Translations under genes and position numbers: made by a program
Shown here: piece by piece, positions 18,277 through 26,296 of the stretch
Layout of the letters: every line of letters starts with the position of its first letter
How positions within the stretch are numbered: the stretch's first letter is position 1
The notes under the pieces: model-generated
What the model saw: only the letters and a program-made list of their open reading frames with translations
Told to the model about the DNA's origin: nothing
Databases searched by the model: none
Source of the DNA: Streptomyces griseoluteus
Lineage (GTDB): Bacteria > Actinomycetota > Actinomycetes > Streptomycetales > Streptomycetaceae
Length of the DNA: 64,000 bases
Assembly (NCBI RefSeq): GCF_004784465.1
Contig: NZ_SRRU01000001.1
Span: 124,001 to 188,000, forward strand
Direction: 5' to 3'

Positions 18277-18287
18277 CTTCCTCGCTC

Positions 18288-18360
18288 GCCCCAATAGCTC
18301 AGTCGGCAGAGCGTCTCCATGGTAAGGAGAAGGTCAACGGTTCGATTCCGTTTTGGGGCT
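18288..18360 (+). tRNA. tRNA-Thr (GGT)
   Basis: GCCCCAA pairs with TTGGGGC, discriminator T at 18360. The stem-loop TCTCCATGGTAAGGAGA carries anticodon GGT, and TTCGATT lies in the T-loop. Length is 73 bases with no encoded CCA. Confidence 0.97.
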
Positions 18361-18406
18361 CTGGTGTGAGAGGTACCCGTCGTGAGACGGGTTCCGATCT
18401 CATCAA

Positions 18407-18479
18407 AGCGGTGTAGCTCAGTCGGTAGAGCAAGCGGCTCATAATCGCTGTGTCACCGGTTCAAGTCCGGTCACCGCTA
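18407..18479 (+). tRNA. tRNA-Met (CAT)
   Basis: AGCGGTG pairs with CACCGCT, discriminator A. The anticodon loop CTCATAA holds CAT. The fully paired first base pair (A-T) argues for elongator, not initiator, tRNA. It lies 46 bases after tRNA-Thr, likely in the same transcript. Confidence 0.95.
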
Positions 18480-18484
18480 CTAAC

Positions 18485-18522
18485 AGTAGCCGATTGCGGG
18501 GTCGGTCCTTCGATCGGCTACT
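18485..18522. repeat. inverted repeat between tRNA-Met and rpmG
   Basis: AGTAGCCGAT (18485-18494) is repeated as ATCGGCTACT (18513-18522). It can fold as the tRNA operon terminator, and it overlaps the -35 and -10 proposed for rpmG. Confidence 0.75.
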
Positions 18523-18524
18523 CT
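18494..18524 (+). promoter_or_regulatory. candidate rpmG promoter
   Basis: TTGCGG (18494-18499), a 19-base spacer and TACTCT (18519-18524) lie 45 bases ahead of the rpmG start. The long spacer makes it tentative. Confidence 0.45.
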
Positions 18525-18569
18525 TACATGCGTTGAACTAGCCCATCCGTTCGTCCTAGGAGCACTCAC

Positions 18570-18734
18570 GTGGCTGCCACCGACGTCCGCCCGAAGATCA
18601 CGCTGGCCTGCGTGGAGTGCAAGGAGCGGAACTACATCACCAAGAAGAACCGGCGTAACAACCCGGACCGTCTTGAGATGAAGAAGCACTGCCCGCGTTG
18701 CAATGCGCACACCGCGCACCGCGAAACGCGATAA
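18570..18734 (+). CDS. rpmG: 50S ribosomal protein L33
   Basis: The GTG start 18570 follows CTAGGAGC and encodes 54 residues: [18 protein letters not shown] onward, then [18 protein letters not shown]. Two CxxC pairs make this the zinc-binding form of L33; Streptomyces usually also has a cysteine-free copy elsewhere. It belongs to the large ribosomal subunit near the E site. A perfect 15-bp hairpin follows the stop. Confidence 0.95.
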   Translation: MAATDVRPKITLACVECKERNYITKKNRRNNPDRLEMKKHCPRCNAHTAHRETR

Positions 18735-18746
18735 ATCAGGCTCGTA

Positions 18747-18792
18747 CTTGAGGCCGCCCCCAGCAGTATGGGGGGCGGCCTCAAGTCGTTTT
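18747..18792 (+). terminator. rpmG terminator
   Basis: A perfect 15-bp stem, CTTGAGGCCGCCCCC with its complement ending at 18785, encloses a 9-base loop and is followed by TCGTTTT. Confidence 0.85.
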
Positions 18793-18828
18793 CCCAAGCA
18801 CTCCGCTAGACCAGGAGGTACCGGGCCC

Positions 18829-19281
18829 ATGGCGCTCGACCAGTCCTTCGTGGGGCGTACCTATCCGCCCACCGAGCCCTACGAGGTGGGCCGGGAGAAG
18901 ATCCGCGAGTTCGCCGAGGCCGTCGGCGACACCAACCCGGCGTACCGCGACCCGGAGGCCGCCAAGGCTTACGGGCACGCCGATGTGATCGCCCCGCCGA
19001 CCTTCGTGTTCTCCATCACCTTCCGCGCCGCCGGACAGGTCGTCGAGGACCCCCAGCTCGGACTGGACTACAGCCGTGTGGTGCACGGCGACCAGAAGTT
19101 CGCCTACACCCGCCCGGTGCGCGCCGGTGACCGGCTCACCGTCACCTCCACCATCGAGGCCATCAAGTCCATGGCGGGCAACGACATCCTGGACATCCGG
19201 GGTGAGGTGCACGACGCGTCCGGCGAGCACGTGGTGACCGCCTGGACCAAGCTGGTGGCCCGCGCGGCCGAGGAGGTCTGA
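18829..19281 (+). CDS. HadA-like MaoC-type (3R)-hydroxyacyl dehydratase subunit
   Basis: The 150-residue hot-dog protein starts at ATG 18829 with GGAGG at 18814-18818. MALDQSFVGRTYPPTEPY then EVGREKIREFAEAVGDTNPAY matches the FAS1-like N-terminal dehydratase family (UPF0336). In mycobacteria the HadA subunit of this family lacks catalytic residues and pairs with a catalytic HadB, and both genes lie between rpmG and the tRNA-Trp/secE/nusG genes. The same order here supports the call. In an organism without mycolic acids the acyl substrate is not known. Confidence 0.82.
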   Translation: MALDQSFVGRTYPPTEPYEVGREKIREFAEAVGDTNPAYRDPEAAKAYGHADVIAPPTFVFSITFRAAGQVVEDPQLGLDYSRVVHGDQKFAYTRPVRAGDRLTVTSTIEAIKSMAGNDILDIRGEVHDASGEHVVTAWTKLVARAAEEV

Positions 19282-19287
19282 GCAGCG

Positions 19288-19716
19288 ATGACCGCGAAGA
19301 TCGCGTACGACGACGTCGAGGTCGGCACCGAACTCCCGGCGCAGACCTTCCCCGTGACCCGCGCCACCCTCGTGCGCTACGCGGGCGCCTCCGGGGACTT
19401 CAACCCCATCCACTACAACGAGCGGTTCGCCAAGGAGGTGGGCCTGCCGGACGTCATCGCGCACGGCATGTTCACCATGGCCGAGGCCGCCCGCGTCGTC
19501 ACCGACTGGACCGGTGACCCGGCCGCCGTCGTGGAGTACGGCGTCCGCTTCACCAAGCCGGTCGTCGTGCCCGACGACGACAAGGGCGCGCTGATCGAGG
19601 TCTCGGCCAAGGTCGCGGCCAAGCTCGACGACAACACCGTCCGCGTCGACCTCACCGCGACCTGCGCGGGCCAGAAGGTGCTCGGCATGTCCCGGGCGGT
19701 CGTCCGGCTGGCCTGA
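19288..19716 (+). CDS. HadB-like MaoC dehydratase, catalytic subunit
   Basis: The 142-residue product begins MTAKIAYDDVEVGTELP. It contains the hydratase-2 motif GDFNPIHYNERFAKEVG with the catalytic Asp and His, followed by DVIAHGMFTM. It lies six bases after the HadA-like gene and presumably forms a heterodimer with it that dehydrates or hydrates beta-hydroxyacyl thioesters. No third (HadC-like) subunit follows. Confidence 0.87.
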   Translation: MTAKIAYDDVEVGTELPAQTFPVTRATLVRYAGASGDFNPIHYNERFAKEVGLPDVIAHGMFTMAEAARVVTDWTGDPAAVVEYGVRFTKPVVVPDDDKGALIEVSAKVAAKLDDNTVRVDLTATCAGQKVLGMSRAVVRLA

Positions 19717-19720
19717 CCGA

Positions 19721-19748
19721 CAGCGGCAGAAGTACAGCGGCAGAAGTA
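19721..19748. repeat. 14-base tandem duplication after the HadB-like gene
   Basis: CAGCGGCAGAAGTA occurs twice head to tail, at 19721-19734 and 19735-19748, four bases after the stop codon. Confidence 0.9.
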
Positions 19749-19785
19749 AGGGGCGTCCGGCAATGGCGGGCGCCCCTTACCGTTT
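19746..19785 (+). terminator. terminator of the dehydratase pair
   Basis: GTAAGGGGCG pairs with CGCCCCTTAC (19746-19780), followed by CGTTT. It overlaps the last bases of the tandem duplication. Confidence 0.8.
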
Positions 19786-19809
19786 CCCCCGCCCCGTAGT
19801 CTTGCCTCC

Positions 19810-20865
19810 GTGCACGTACTCCACGACGCCCCCCTGGCCCCGCTGACCACCTTCCGGCTGGGCGGTCCCGCGACCCGGCTGGTCACCGCCACCACCGACG
19901 CCGAGGTGATCGACGCCGTCCGCGAGGCCGACGACAGCGGCACCCCGCTGCTGATCATCGGCGGCGGCTCCAACCTGGTCATCGGCGACAAGGGCTTCGA
20001 CGGCACCGCCCTGCGCATCGCCACCCGTGGCGTCGAACTGCGCGGCACCACCCTGGAGCTGGCCGCCGGTGAGGTCTGGACCGACGCCGTCGCCCGCACC
20101 GTCGAGGCCGGGCTCGCCGGGATCGAGTGCCTGGCCGGCATCCCCGGCTCGGCGGGTGCCACCCCGATCCAGAACGTCGGCGCGTACGGCCAGGAGGTCT
20201 CCTCCACCATCACCGAGGTGACCGCCTACGACCGCCGCGTGGGGGAGACCGCCACGCTCACCGGCGAGGAGTGCGCCTTCTCCTACCGCCACAGCCGCTT
20301 CAAGGCCGACCCCGAGCGCTACGTCGTGCTCCGCGTCCGCTTCGGGCTTCAGGACGCGGGCGGCCTGTCGGCGCCGGTCCGGTACGCGGAGACCGCGCGC
20401 GTGCTCGGCGTGGAACCCGGCGACCGGGTGCCGCTGGCCGACGCCCGCGAGACCGTGCTGAGGCTGCGCGCGGGCAAGGGCATGGTCCTCGATGCCGAGG
20501 ACCACGACACCTGGTCCGCCGGGTCCTTCTTCACCAACCCGATCCTGGACGAGGAGCGGTTCGCCGCCTTCCGGGACCGGGTGCGCGAGCACCTCGGCGC
20601 GGACGCCGTACCGCCCGCCTACCCGGCGGGGGACGGGCTCACGAAGACCTCCGCGGCCTGGCTGATCGACAAGGCCGGCTTCACCAAGGGGTACGGCACC
20701 GGGCCCGCCCGCATCTCCACCAAGCACACCCTGGCCCTCACCAACCGGGGCGAGGCCACCACCGAGGACCTGCTCGCGCTGGCCCGCGAGGTCGTCGCCG
20801 GGGTCCAGGACGTCTTCGGCGTGACCCTGGTCAACGAGCCGGTGACCGTGGGCGTCAGCCTCTAG
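19810..20865 (+). CDS. murB: UDP-N-acetylmuramate dehydrogenase (MurB)
   Basis: Reduces enolpyruvyl-UDP-GlcNAc to UDP-MurNAc with NADPH and FAD in peptidoglycan synthesis. The FAD-binding fold is clear: LIIGGGSNLVIGDKGFDG near residue 50, GIPGSAGATPIQNVGAYGQEV near 115-135 and SYRHSRFK near 160. The catalytic serine block is WSAGSFFTNP near 240. At 351 residues it is the usual length. GTG 19810 is the start, without a strong ribosome site. Confidence 0.95.
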   Translation: MHVLHDAPLAPLTTFRLGGPATRLVTATTDAEVIDAVREADDSGTPLLIIGGGSNLVIGDKGFDGTALRIATRGVELRGTTLELAAGEVWTDAVARTVEAGLAGIECLAGIPGSAGATPIQNVGAYGQEVSSTITEVTAYDRRVGETATLTGEECAFSYRHSRFKADPERYVVLRVRFGLQDAGGLSAPVRYAETARVLGVEPGDRVPLADARETVLRLRAGKGMVLDAEDHDTWSAGSFFTNPILDEERFAAFRDRVREHLGADAVPPAYPAGDGLTKTSAAWLIDKAGFTKGYGTGPARISTKHTLALTNRGEATTEDLLALAREVVAGVQDVFGVTLVNEPVTVGVSL

Positions 20866-20889
20866 TACGCCACCGGCTAGTACGCCACC
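20862..20889. repeat. 13-base direct repeat at the murB / SDR convergent ends
   Basis: CTAGTACGCCACC occurs at 20862-20874 and 20877-20889, separated by two bases. The first copy carries the murB stop (TAG) and the second the stop of the convergent minus-strand gene. Confidence 0.85.
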
Positions 20890-21509
20890 CCGACGCCCTG
20901 CCGGACCGTGGCGGGGTCGCCGAGCGCCGCCAGCATCGCGTGCGCCACGTCCGCGCGGCCGATGGTCCGGCCGCCGCGCGGGAAGCCGCCGACCACCGTG
21001 CGGTAGCGGCCGGTCAGGGGCCGGTCGAGCAGGCGCGGCGGGCGAACCGAGGTCCACTCGACGGTGCTGCGGGCCAGCTCGGCCTCCGTCTCGCGCAGAT
21101 CGGCGTAGACGTCCTTGAGCACCGCCGACACCACGGACCGCAGCGCGCGGTCCAGGAGCCCGTCGTCCTCGGGGGCCGGGCCCACCGGGGCGGCGCTGAC
21201 GATCACCAGCCGGCGCACGCCCTCCGCCGCCATGGCGGCCAGCACCGCGCGGGTCAGCCGGGCCGTCACCCCCGCGGCCCTGCGGGACCGCGCCCCCAGC
21301 CCCGACAGCACCGCGTCCCGGCCCGTGACGGCGCCGCGCAGCGCCTCCGCGTCGGACAGGTCGGCCCGGACCACGTGCAGCCGCTCCCCGGTGACGGTGA
21401 GCCGGGCGGGGTCCCGGACGACCGCCGTCACCTCGTGCCCCGCGTGCAGGGCCTGCCGGACGATCTCGCCGCCCACACCGCCGGTGGCGCCGAACACGGT
21501 CAGCCTCAT
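20877..21509 (-). CDS. NAD(P)H-binding atypical SDR
   Basis: The 210-residue protein begins MRLTVFGATGGVGGEIVRQA, a classical GxxGxxG dinucleotide site. VRRLVIVSAAPVGP and VEWTSVRPPRLLD follow, as in NAD(P)H-binding NmrA-like proteins. The ATG at 21507-21509 overlaps the adenosine deaminase stop (ATGA), so it is translated as the downstream partner of that gene. Substrate unknown. Convergent with murB, with only 11 bases between the stops. Confidence 0.85.
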   Translation of the reverse strand: MRLTVFGATGGVGGEIVRQALHAGHEVTAVVRDPARLTVTGERLHVVRADLSDAEALRGAVTGRDAVLSGLGARSRRAAGVTARLTRAVLAAMAAEGVRRLVIVSAAPVGPAPEDDGLLDRALRSVVSAVLKDVYADLRETEAELARSTVEWTSVRPPRLLDRPLTGRYRTVVGGFPRGGRTIGRADVAHAMLAALGDPATVRQGVGVAY

Positions 21510-22549
21510 GCGTTCACCGGCTCGGTCAGCCACTTGTCCACGCCCGCCAGCAGACGCTCCTTCGTCTCGGGGGGCGCCGCCGAGCCCCGTACCGACTGCC
21601 GGGCCAGTTCAGCGAGTTCGGCGTCGGTGAAGGCGTGGTGACGGCGGGCGATCTCGTACTGGGCGGCCAGCCGGGAGCCGAAGAGGAGGGGGTCGTCGGC
21701 GCCGAGGGCCAGCGGGACGCCGCTCTCGAACAGAGTGCGCAGGGGGACGTCCTCGGGCTTCTCGTAGACGCCGAGCGCCACGTTGGAGGCCGGGCAGACC
21801 TCGCAGGTGATGCCCCGGTCCGCGAGCCGCTTCAGCAGGCGCGGGTCCTCCGCGGCGCGCACCCCGTGCCCGATCCGGGTGGCGTGCAGGTCGTCCAGGC
21901 AGTCGCGCACCGACGCCGGGCCGGTCAGCTCACCGCCGTGCGGCGCCGACAGCAGGCCGCCCTCGCGGGCGATGTGGAAGGCCCGGTCGAAGTCGCGGGC
22001 CATGCCGCGCCGCTCGTCGTTGGAGAGGCCGAAGCCGACGACGCCCCGGTCCGCGTACCGCACCGCGAGACGGGCCAGGGTGCGGGCGTCCAGCGGGTGC
22101 TTCATCCGGTTAGCGGCCACCAGCACCCGCATTCCGAGCCCGGTGTCGCGGGAGGCGGTGTCCACCGCGTCCAGGATGATCTCCAGCGCCGGGATCAGCC
22201 CGCCCAGCCGGGGGGCGTACGAGGTCGGGTCCACCTGGATCTCCAGCCAGCCCGAGCCGTCCCGGACATCCTCCTCGGCGGCCTCCCGGACCAGCCGCTG
22301 GATGTCCTCGGGCTCACGCACGCACGAGCGCGCCGCGTCGTACAGCCGCTGGAAGCGGAACCAGCCGCGCTCGTCGGTGGCCCGCAGTTTCGGCGGCTCG
22401 CCGCTGGTCAGGGCATCGATCAGGGTCTCGGGCAGCCGGACGCCGTATTTGTCGGCCAGCTCCAGGACGGTGCCGGGGCGCATCGAGCCGGTGAAGTGCA
22501 GATGCAGATGGGCCTTGGGAAGCTCCGAGAGATCACGTACACGCTCCAT
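21506..22549 (-). CDS. adenosine deaminase family protein
   Basis: Hydrolytic deaminase of the adenosine/adenine deaminase family. Zinc ligands and catalytic residues are present: HLHLH near residues 14-18, APHGGEL, TRIGHGV, CEVCPASNVALG and ALGADDPLLFG. I start at the ATG at 22547-22549 (MERVRDLSELPKAH), giving 347 residues; an ATG six codons upstream is possible. HFTGSM replaces the HLDGSL of classical enzymes, a variant seen in actinobacterial paralogues, so adenosine as substrate is likely but not proven. Confidence 0.87.
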   Translation of the reverse strand: MERVRDLSELPKAHLHLHFTGSMRPGTVLELADKYGVRLPETLIDALTSGEPPKLRATDERGWFRFQRLYDAARSCVREPEDIQRLVREAAEEDVRDGSGWLEIQVDPTSYAPRLGGLIPALEIILDAVDTASRDTGLGMRVLVAANRMKHPLDARTLARLAVRYADRGVVGFGLSNDERRGMARDFDRAFHIAREGGLLSAPHGGELTGPASVRDCLDDLHATRIGHGVRAAEDPRLLKRLADRGITCEVCPASNVALGVYEKPEDVPLRTLFESGVPLALGADDPLLFGSRLAAQYEIARRHHAFTDAELAELARQSVRGSAAPPETKERLLAGVDKWLTEPVNA

Positions 22550-22621
22550 CCAGAGATCCTGCCGCACCGGGAGGCCACACCGGTAGCCGGTTCCCCTTTA
22601 GTGGTCTTGCTCGCACACAGA

Positions 22622-22664
22622 AGCGGGGCGCGGCCTGTTCACCGTGAACAGGCCGCGCCCCGCT
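22622..22664 (-). terminator. long palindromic terminator between aspC and the deaminase gene
   Basis: A 21-bp inverted repeat (AGCGGGGCGCGGCCTGTTCAC and its complement) is separated by one base. It begins 12 bases after the aspC stop. No T run follows on the minus strand. Confidence 0.8.
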
Positions 22665-22675
22665 GGAAAAGGACC

Positions 22676-23902
22676 TCAGTCCCGCGCCTCCGCCAGCAGC
22701 TTCTGCATCCGGCTGACGCCCTCGATCAGGTCCTCGTCACCCAGCGCGTACGACAGCCGCAGGTAGCCCGGCGTGCCGAACGCCTCACCGGGGACGACCG
22801 CGACCTCGGCCTCCTCCAGGATCAGCGCGGCCAGCTCGACCGTGGTCGCGGGGCGCTTGCCCCGGATCTCCTTGCCCAGGAGGTCCTTCACCGACGGGTA
22901 GACGTAGAAGGCACCCTCGGGCTCCGGGCACAGCACGCCGGCGATCTCGTTCAGCATCCGCACGATGGTCCGGCGGCGCCGGTCGAACGCCTCGCGCATC
23001 TCCGCCACGGCCTTCAGGTCGCCGGAGACGGCGGCCAGCGCGGCGGCCTGCGCCACGTTGGAGACGTTGGAGGTGGCGTGCGACTGAAGGTTGGTCGCGG
23101 CCTTGACCACGTCCTTCGGACCGATGACCCAGCCCACCCGCCAGCCGGTCATGGCGTACGTCTTGGCGACACCGTTGACCACGATGCACTTGTCCCGCAG
23201 CTCCGGCAGGATCGCGGGCAGCGAGGTGAAGGTGGCGTCGCCGTAGACCAGGTGCTCGTAGATCTCGTCGGTCAGCACCCACAGGCCGTGCTCGACGGCC
23301 CAGCGGCCGATGGCCTCCGCCTCGGCCTCGCTGTAGACCGCGCCGGTCGGGTTGGACGGCGAGACGAAGAGGACGACCTTCGTCTTCTCCGTGCGGGCGG
23401 CCTCCAGTTGCTCGACGGTGACGCGGTAGCCGGTCGTCTCGTCCGCCACGACCTCCACCGGGACACCGCCCGCGAGCCGGATCGACTCCGGGTAGGTGGT
23501 CCAGTACGGGGCCGGGACGATGACCTCGTCGCCCGGGTCCAGGATCGCGGCGAACGCCTCGTAGATGGCCTGCTTGCCGCCGTTGGTCACCAGGATCTGC
23601 GAGGCGTCGACCTCGTAGCCCGAGTCCCGCAGGGTCTTCGCGGCGATGGCCGCCTTCAGCTCGGGCAGGCCGCCGGCCGGGGTGTAGCGGTGGAACTTCG
23701 GGTTCCGGCAGGCCTCTACGGCCGCCTCGACGATGTAGTCCGGGGTCGGGAAGTCGGGTTCACCGGCGCCGAAGCCGATCACCGGACGCCCGGCGGCCTT
23801 GAGGGCCTTGGCCTTGGCGTCCACGGCGAGGGTGGCGGACTCGGAGATCGCGCCGACTCGGGCGGAGACCCGGCGCTCGGTGGGAGGGGTTGCAGCGCTC
23901 AT
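22676..23902 (-). CDS. aspC: class I aminotransferase, aspartate aminotransferase type
   Basis: PLP enzyme that exchanges the amino group between aspartate and 2-oxoglutarate. The 408-residue product shows [44 protein letters not shown] and the PLP lysine in [30 protein letters not shown] near the end carries the carboxylate-binding arginine. These match the type Ib aspartate/prephenate group, so some prephenate activity is possible. I start at the ATG at 23900-23902; the longer frame has no family match. Confidence 0.92.
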   Translation of the reverse strand: MSAATPPTERRVSARVGAISESATLAVDAKAKALKAAGRPVIGFGAGEPDFPTPDYIVEAAVEACRNPKFHRYTPAGGLPELKAAIAAKTLRDSGYEVDASQILVTNGGKQAIYEAFAAILDPGDEVIVPAPYWTTYPESIRLAGGVPVEVVADETTGYRVTVEQLEAARTEKTKVVLFVSPSNPTGAVYSEAEAEAIGRWAVEHGLWVLTDEIYEHLVYGDATFTSLPAILPELRDKCIVVNGVAKTYAMTGWRVGWVIGPKDVVKAATNLQSHATSNVSNVAQAAALAAVSGDLKAVAEMREAFDRRRRTIVRMLNEIAGVLCPEPEGAFYVYPSVKDLLGKEIRGKRPATTVELAALILEEAEVAVVPGEAFGTPGYLRLSYALGDEDLIEGVSRMQKLLAEARD

Positions 23903-24161
23903 AGGCCCATCGTTCCAGACCGGAAACACGGCGGGCACACGGGTTTCACAGACTGAACAGCACCGGGCGGCCTGCGGAACAAGGGTCCGAATCCGGGCCG
24001 CCGCCTGGACGATCTTCCACTCCGGGCGCCCGGCCGGGCACTTTCTGTTCGACGCCGGGCCGTGGAGCACGTACACTCTCACCTCGTTGGCCTCCAGCAG
24101 CCACCGCGTGACCGCTCCACACTGGGCGGTCGGGCGGATGCGGTAGGTTGGGGGACACCAA

Positions 24162-24234
24162 AGGGTCGTAGCTCAATTGGTAGAGCACCGGTCTCCAAAA
24201 CCGGCGGTTGGGGGTTCAAGTCCCTCCGGCCCTG
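24162..24234 (+). tRNA. tRNA-Trp (CCA)
   Basis: AGGGTCG pairs with CGGCCCT, discriminator G. The anticodon loop TCTCCAAAA carries CCA, and GTTCAAGTC is in the T-arm. Length is 73 bases. The tRNA-Trp, secE, nusG order is conserved in actinobacteria. Confidence 0.97.
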
Positions 24235-24345
24235 CTACACACACCGCCAGGATGTGTGCGCATGTACGTACAGCAATGCACCGCCGTGCGGCTCTGAATT
24301 CACCGGGCGCGGCACGGCCACGATTCCGGGATCAGGTGAGGACGC

Positions 24346-24630
24346 ATGACGGACGCCGTGGGCTCCATCGACACGCCTGATGCCCAGGACGAGCTGTCGG
24401 ATGCCAAGAAGCCCCGCAAGGGCGGCAAGCGTGCCAAGAAGGGCCCGCTGAAGCGTCTTGCCACCTTCTACCGCCAGATCATCGCGGAACTCCGCAAGGT
24501 CGTCTGGCCGACCCGCAATCAGCTGACGTCGTACACGACCGTCGTGATCGTCTTCGTCGTCATCATGATTGGCTTGGTCACCGTGATTGACTATGGCCTC
24601 AACCACGCGGCCAAGTACGTCTTCGGCTGA
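24346..24630 (+). CDS. secE: preprotein translocase subunit SecE
   Basis: Clamp subunit of the SecYEG channel. The 94-residue protein has a basic cytoplasmic part ([18 protein letters not shown]), the amphipathic [20 protein letters not shown] block diagnostic for SecE, and one membrane helix, [23 protein letters not shown] 24346 follows GTGAGG. It is probably cotranscribed with the tRNA-Trp. A U-tract hairpin lies between it and nusG. Confidence 0.96.
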   Translation: MTDAVGSIDTPDAQDELSDAKKPRKGGKRAKKGPLKRLATFYRQIIAELRKVVWPTRNQLTSYTTVVIVFVVIMIGLVTVIDYGLNHAAKYVFG

Positions 24631-24643
24631 GCCAAGAGCGAAG

Positions 24644-24669
24644 GGCGCCGTGGTACCGGCGCCTTTTTT
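24644..24669 (+). terminator. intrinsic terminator or attenuator between secE and nusG
   Basis: GGCGCCG pairs with CGGCGCC over a 6-base loop and is followed directly by TTTTTT. It starts 13 bases after the secE stop. Confidence 0.85.
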
Positions 24670-24710
24670 CGCATGTTCCACCCCTATGTATCCAGGAAGA
24701 AGCAGCCATC

Positions 24711-25586
24711 GTGTCTGACCCGAACCTGAACGACGCCACCGAGCCTCGCCGTGAAACCGCCGAGGCGGTGGACGCCGAGCTCGACATCGTCGAGGGCGCG
24801 GACGAGCAGGACGAGTTCGAGGCTGCCGAGGCCGCTGCGGGCGAGCCCGCCGAAGCGGTCACCGAGGTCGAAGAGGACGTCGCCGGGACCGACGAGGCGG
24901 ACGAGGCCGGCGACGTCGTCGAGGCCGAGGAAGCCGTCGAGGTCGCCGAGGAGGAGCTGGCCGAGCCGGTCGACCCCATCGCCGCGCTCCGCGAGGAGCT
25001 GCGCACGCTGCCCGGCGAGTGGTACGTCATCCACACCTACGCGGGTTACGAGAACCGCGTGAAGACGAACCTGGAGCAGCGCGCCGTCTCGCTGAACGTC
25101 GAGGACTACATCTTCCAGGCCGAGGTGCCGCAGGAAGAGGTCGTCCAGATCAAGAACGGCGACCGCAAGACGATCAAGCAGAACAAGCTGCCGGGTTACG
25201 TCCTGGTCCGCATGGACCTGACGAACGAGTCCTGGGGCGTCGTCCGCAACACCCCCGGCGTCACCGGCTTCGTCGGCAACGCCTACGACCCGTACCCGCT
25301 GACCCTGGACGAGATCGTCAAGATGCTCGCCCCGGAGGCCGAGGAGAAGGCCGCCCGCGAGGCCGCCGAGGCCGAGGGCAAGCCCGCCCCGCAGCGCAAG
25401 GTCGAGGTCCAGGTGCTGGACTTCGAGGTCGGCGACTCGGTCACCGTCACCGACGGCCCCTTCGCCACCCTCCAGGCCACGATCAACGAGATCAACGCCG
25501 ACTCGAAGAAGGTCAAGGGCCTCGTCGAGATCTTCGGCCGCGAGACCCCGGTCGAGCTGAGCTTCGACCAGATCCAGAAGAACTAG
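24711..25586 (+). CDS. nusG: transcription factor NusG
   Basis: Binds RNA polymerase and links it to Rho or the ribosome. Of its 291 residues, the first ~95 are a very acidic, low-complexity extension (repeated Glu/Asp/Ala) typical of Streptomyces. The NGN domain starts at [20 protein letters not shown], and the C-terminal KOW domain reads [21 protein letters not shown] 24711 follows CCAGGAAGAAG. A strong terminator follows, separating it from rplK. Confidence 0.96.
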   Translation: MSDPNLNDATEPRRETAEAVDAELDIVEGADEQDEFEAAEAAAGEPAEAVTEVEEDVAGTDEADEAGDVVEAEEAVEVAEEELAEPVDPIAALREELRTLPGEWYVIHTYAGYENRVKTNLEQRAVSLNVEDYIFQAEVPQEEVVQIKNGDRKTIKQNKLPGYVLVRMDLTNESWGVVRNTPGVTGFVGNAYDPYPLTLDEIVKMLAPEAEEKAAREAAEAEGKPAPQRKVEVQVLDFEVGDSVTVTDGPFATLQATINEINADSKKVKGLVEIFGRETPVELSFDQIQKN

Positions 25587-25605
25587 TTTTTCTGGTCACA
25601 CGCTT

Positions 25606-25655
25606 CCGTGCAGGTCAGACGGGCTCTCGTAGCCGGTCTGACCTGCACGGTTTTT
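25606..25655 (+). terminator. nusG terminator
   Basis: CCGTGCAGGTCAGAC pairs with its complement ending at 25650 (one mismatch near the loop), followed by TTTTT. Confidence 0.88.
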
Positions 25656-25753
25656 AGCCGCACATCTATACCCGCTATCGTTGTGCGGTATGCCTGCGTC
25701 CGGGTTGGTCCCCTTACGCGGGCAGGACCCGAATCGAAAGGACCCGGAGAGCT

Positions 25754-26188
25754 ATGCCTCCCAAGAAGAAGAAGGTCACGGGGCTCATCAAGCTCCAGAT
25801 CAACGCCGGTGCGGCGAACCCGGCCCCGCCGGTCGGCCCCGCGCTCGGTCAGCACGGCGTCAACATCATGGAGTTCTGCAAGGCCTACAACGCCGCGACC
25901 GAGTCGCAGCGTGGCTGGGTCATCCCGGTGGAGATCACGGTCTACGAGGACCGTTCCTTCACCTTCGTGACCAAGACTCCGCCGGCCGCGAAGATGATCC
26001 TGAAGGCCGCTGGTGTCGAGAAGGGCTCCGGCGAGCCGCACAAGACCAAGGTCGCCAAGATCACCGACGCGCAGGTCCGCGAGATCGCCACCACGAAGAT
26101 GCCCGACCTCAACGCCAATGACCTGGACGCCGCGGCGAAGATCATCGCCGGTACCGCGCGCTCCATGGGCATCACGGTCGAGGGCTGA
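25754..26188 (+). CDS. rplK: 50S ribosomal protein L11
   Basis: Builds the GTPase-associated centre with 23S rRNA and the L10/L12 stalk; it is the binding partner of thiopeptides. [19 protein letters not shown], the proline-rich [19 protein letters not shown] and the C-terminal [11 protein letters not shown] are all characteristic. At 144 residues it is standard length. ATG 25754 follows AAAGGACCCGGAG. rplA follows after 108 bases. Confidence 0.97.
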
Positions 26189-26296
26189 GCCCCACCTTCG
26201 TAGTTCCCCGCGGCTGCCGAACGGGCGGTCGCACGTGGCAGGGCCTGCTCGGCCCGTACACCACGACTCCTTTTTCAGAACACACAGGAGCAAGTT

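Noticed and set aside
25658..25688. CCGCACA/TGTGCGG inverted repeat upstream of rplK as an operator
   Set aside because: Only seven base pairs with a 17-base gap in a GC-rich region; too weak to report as a site.
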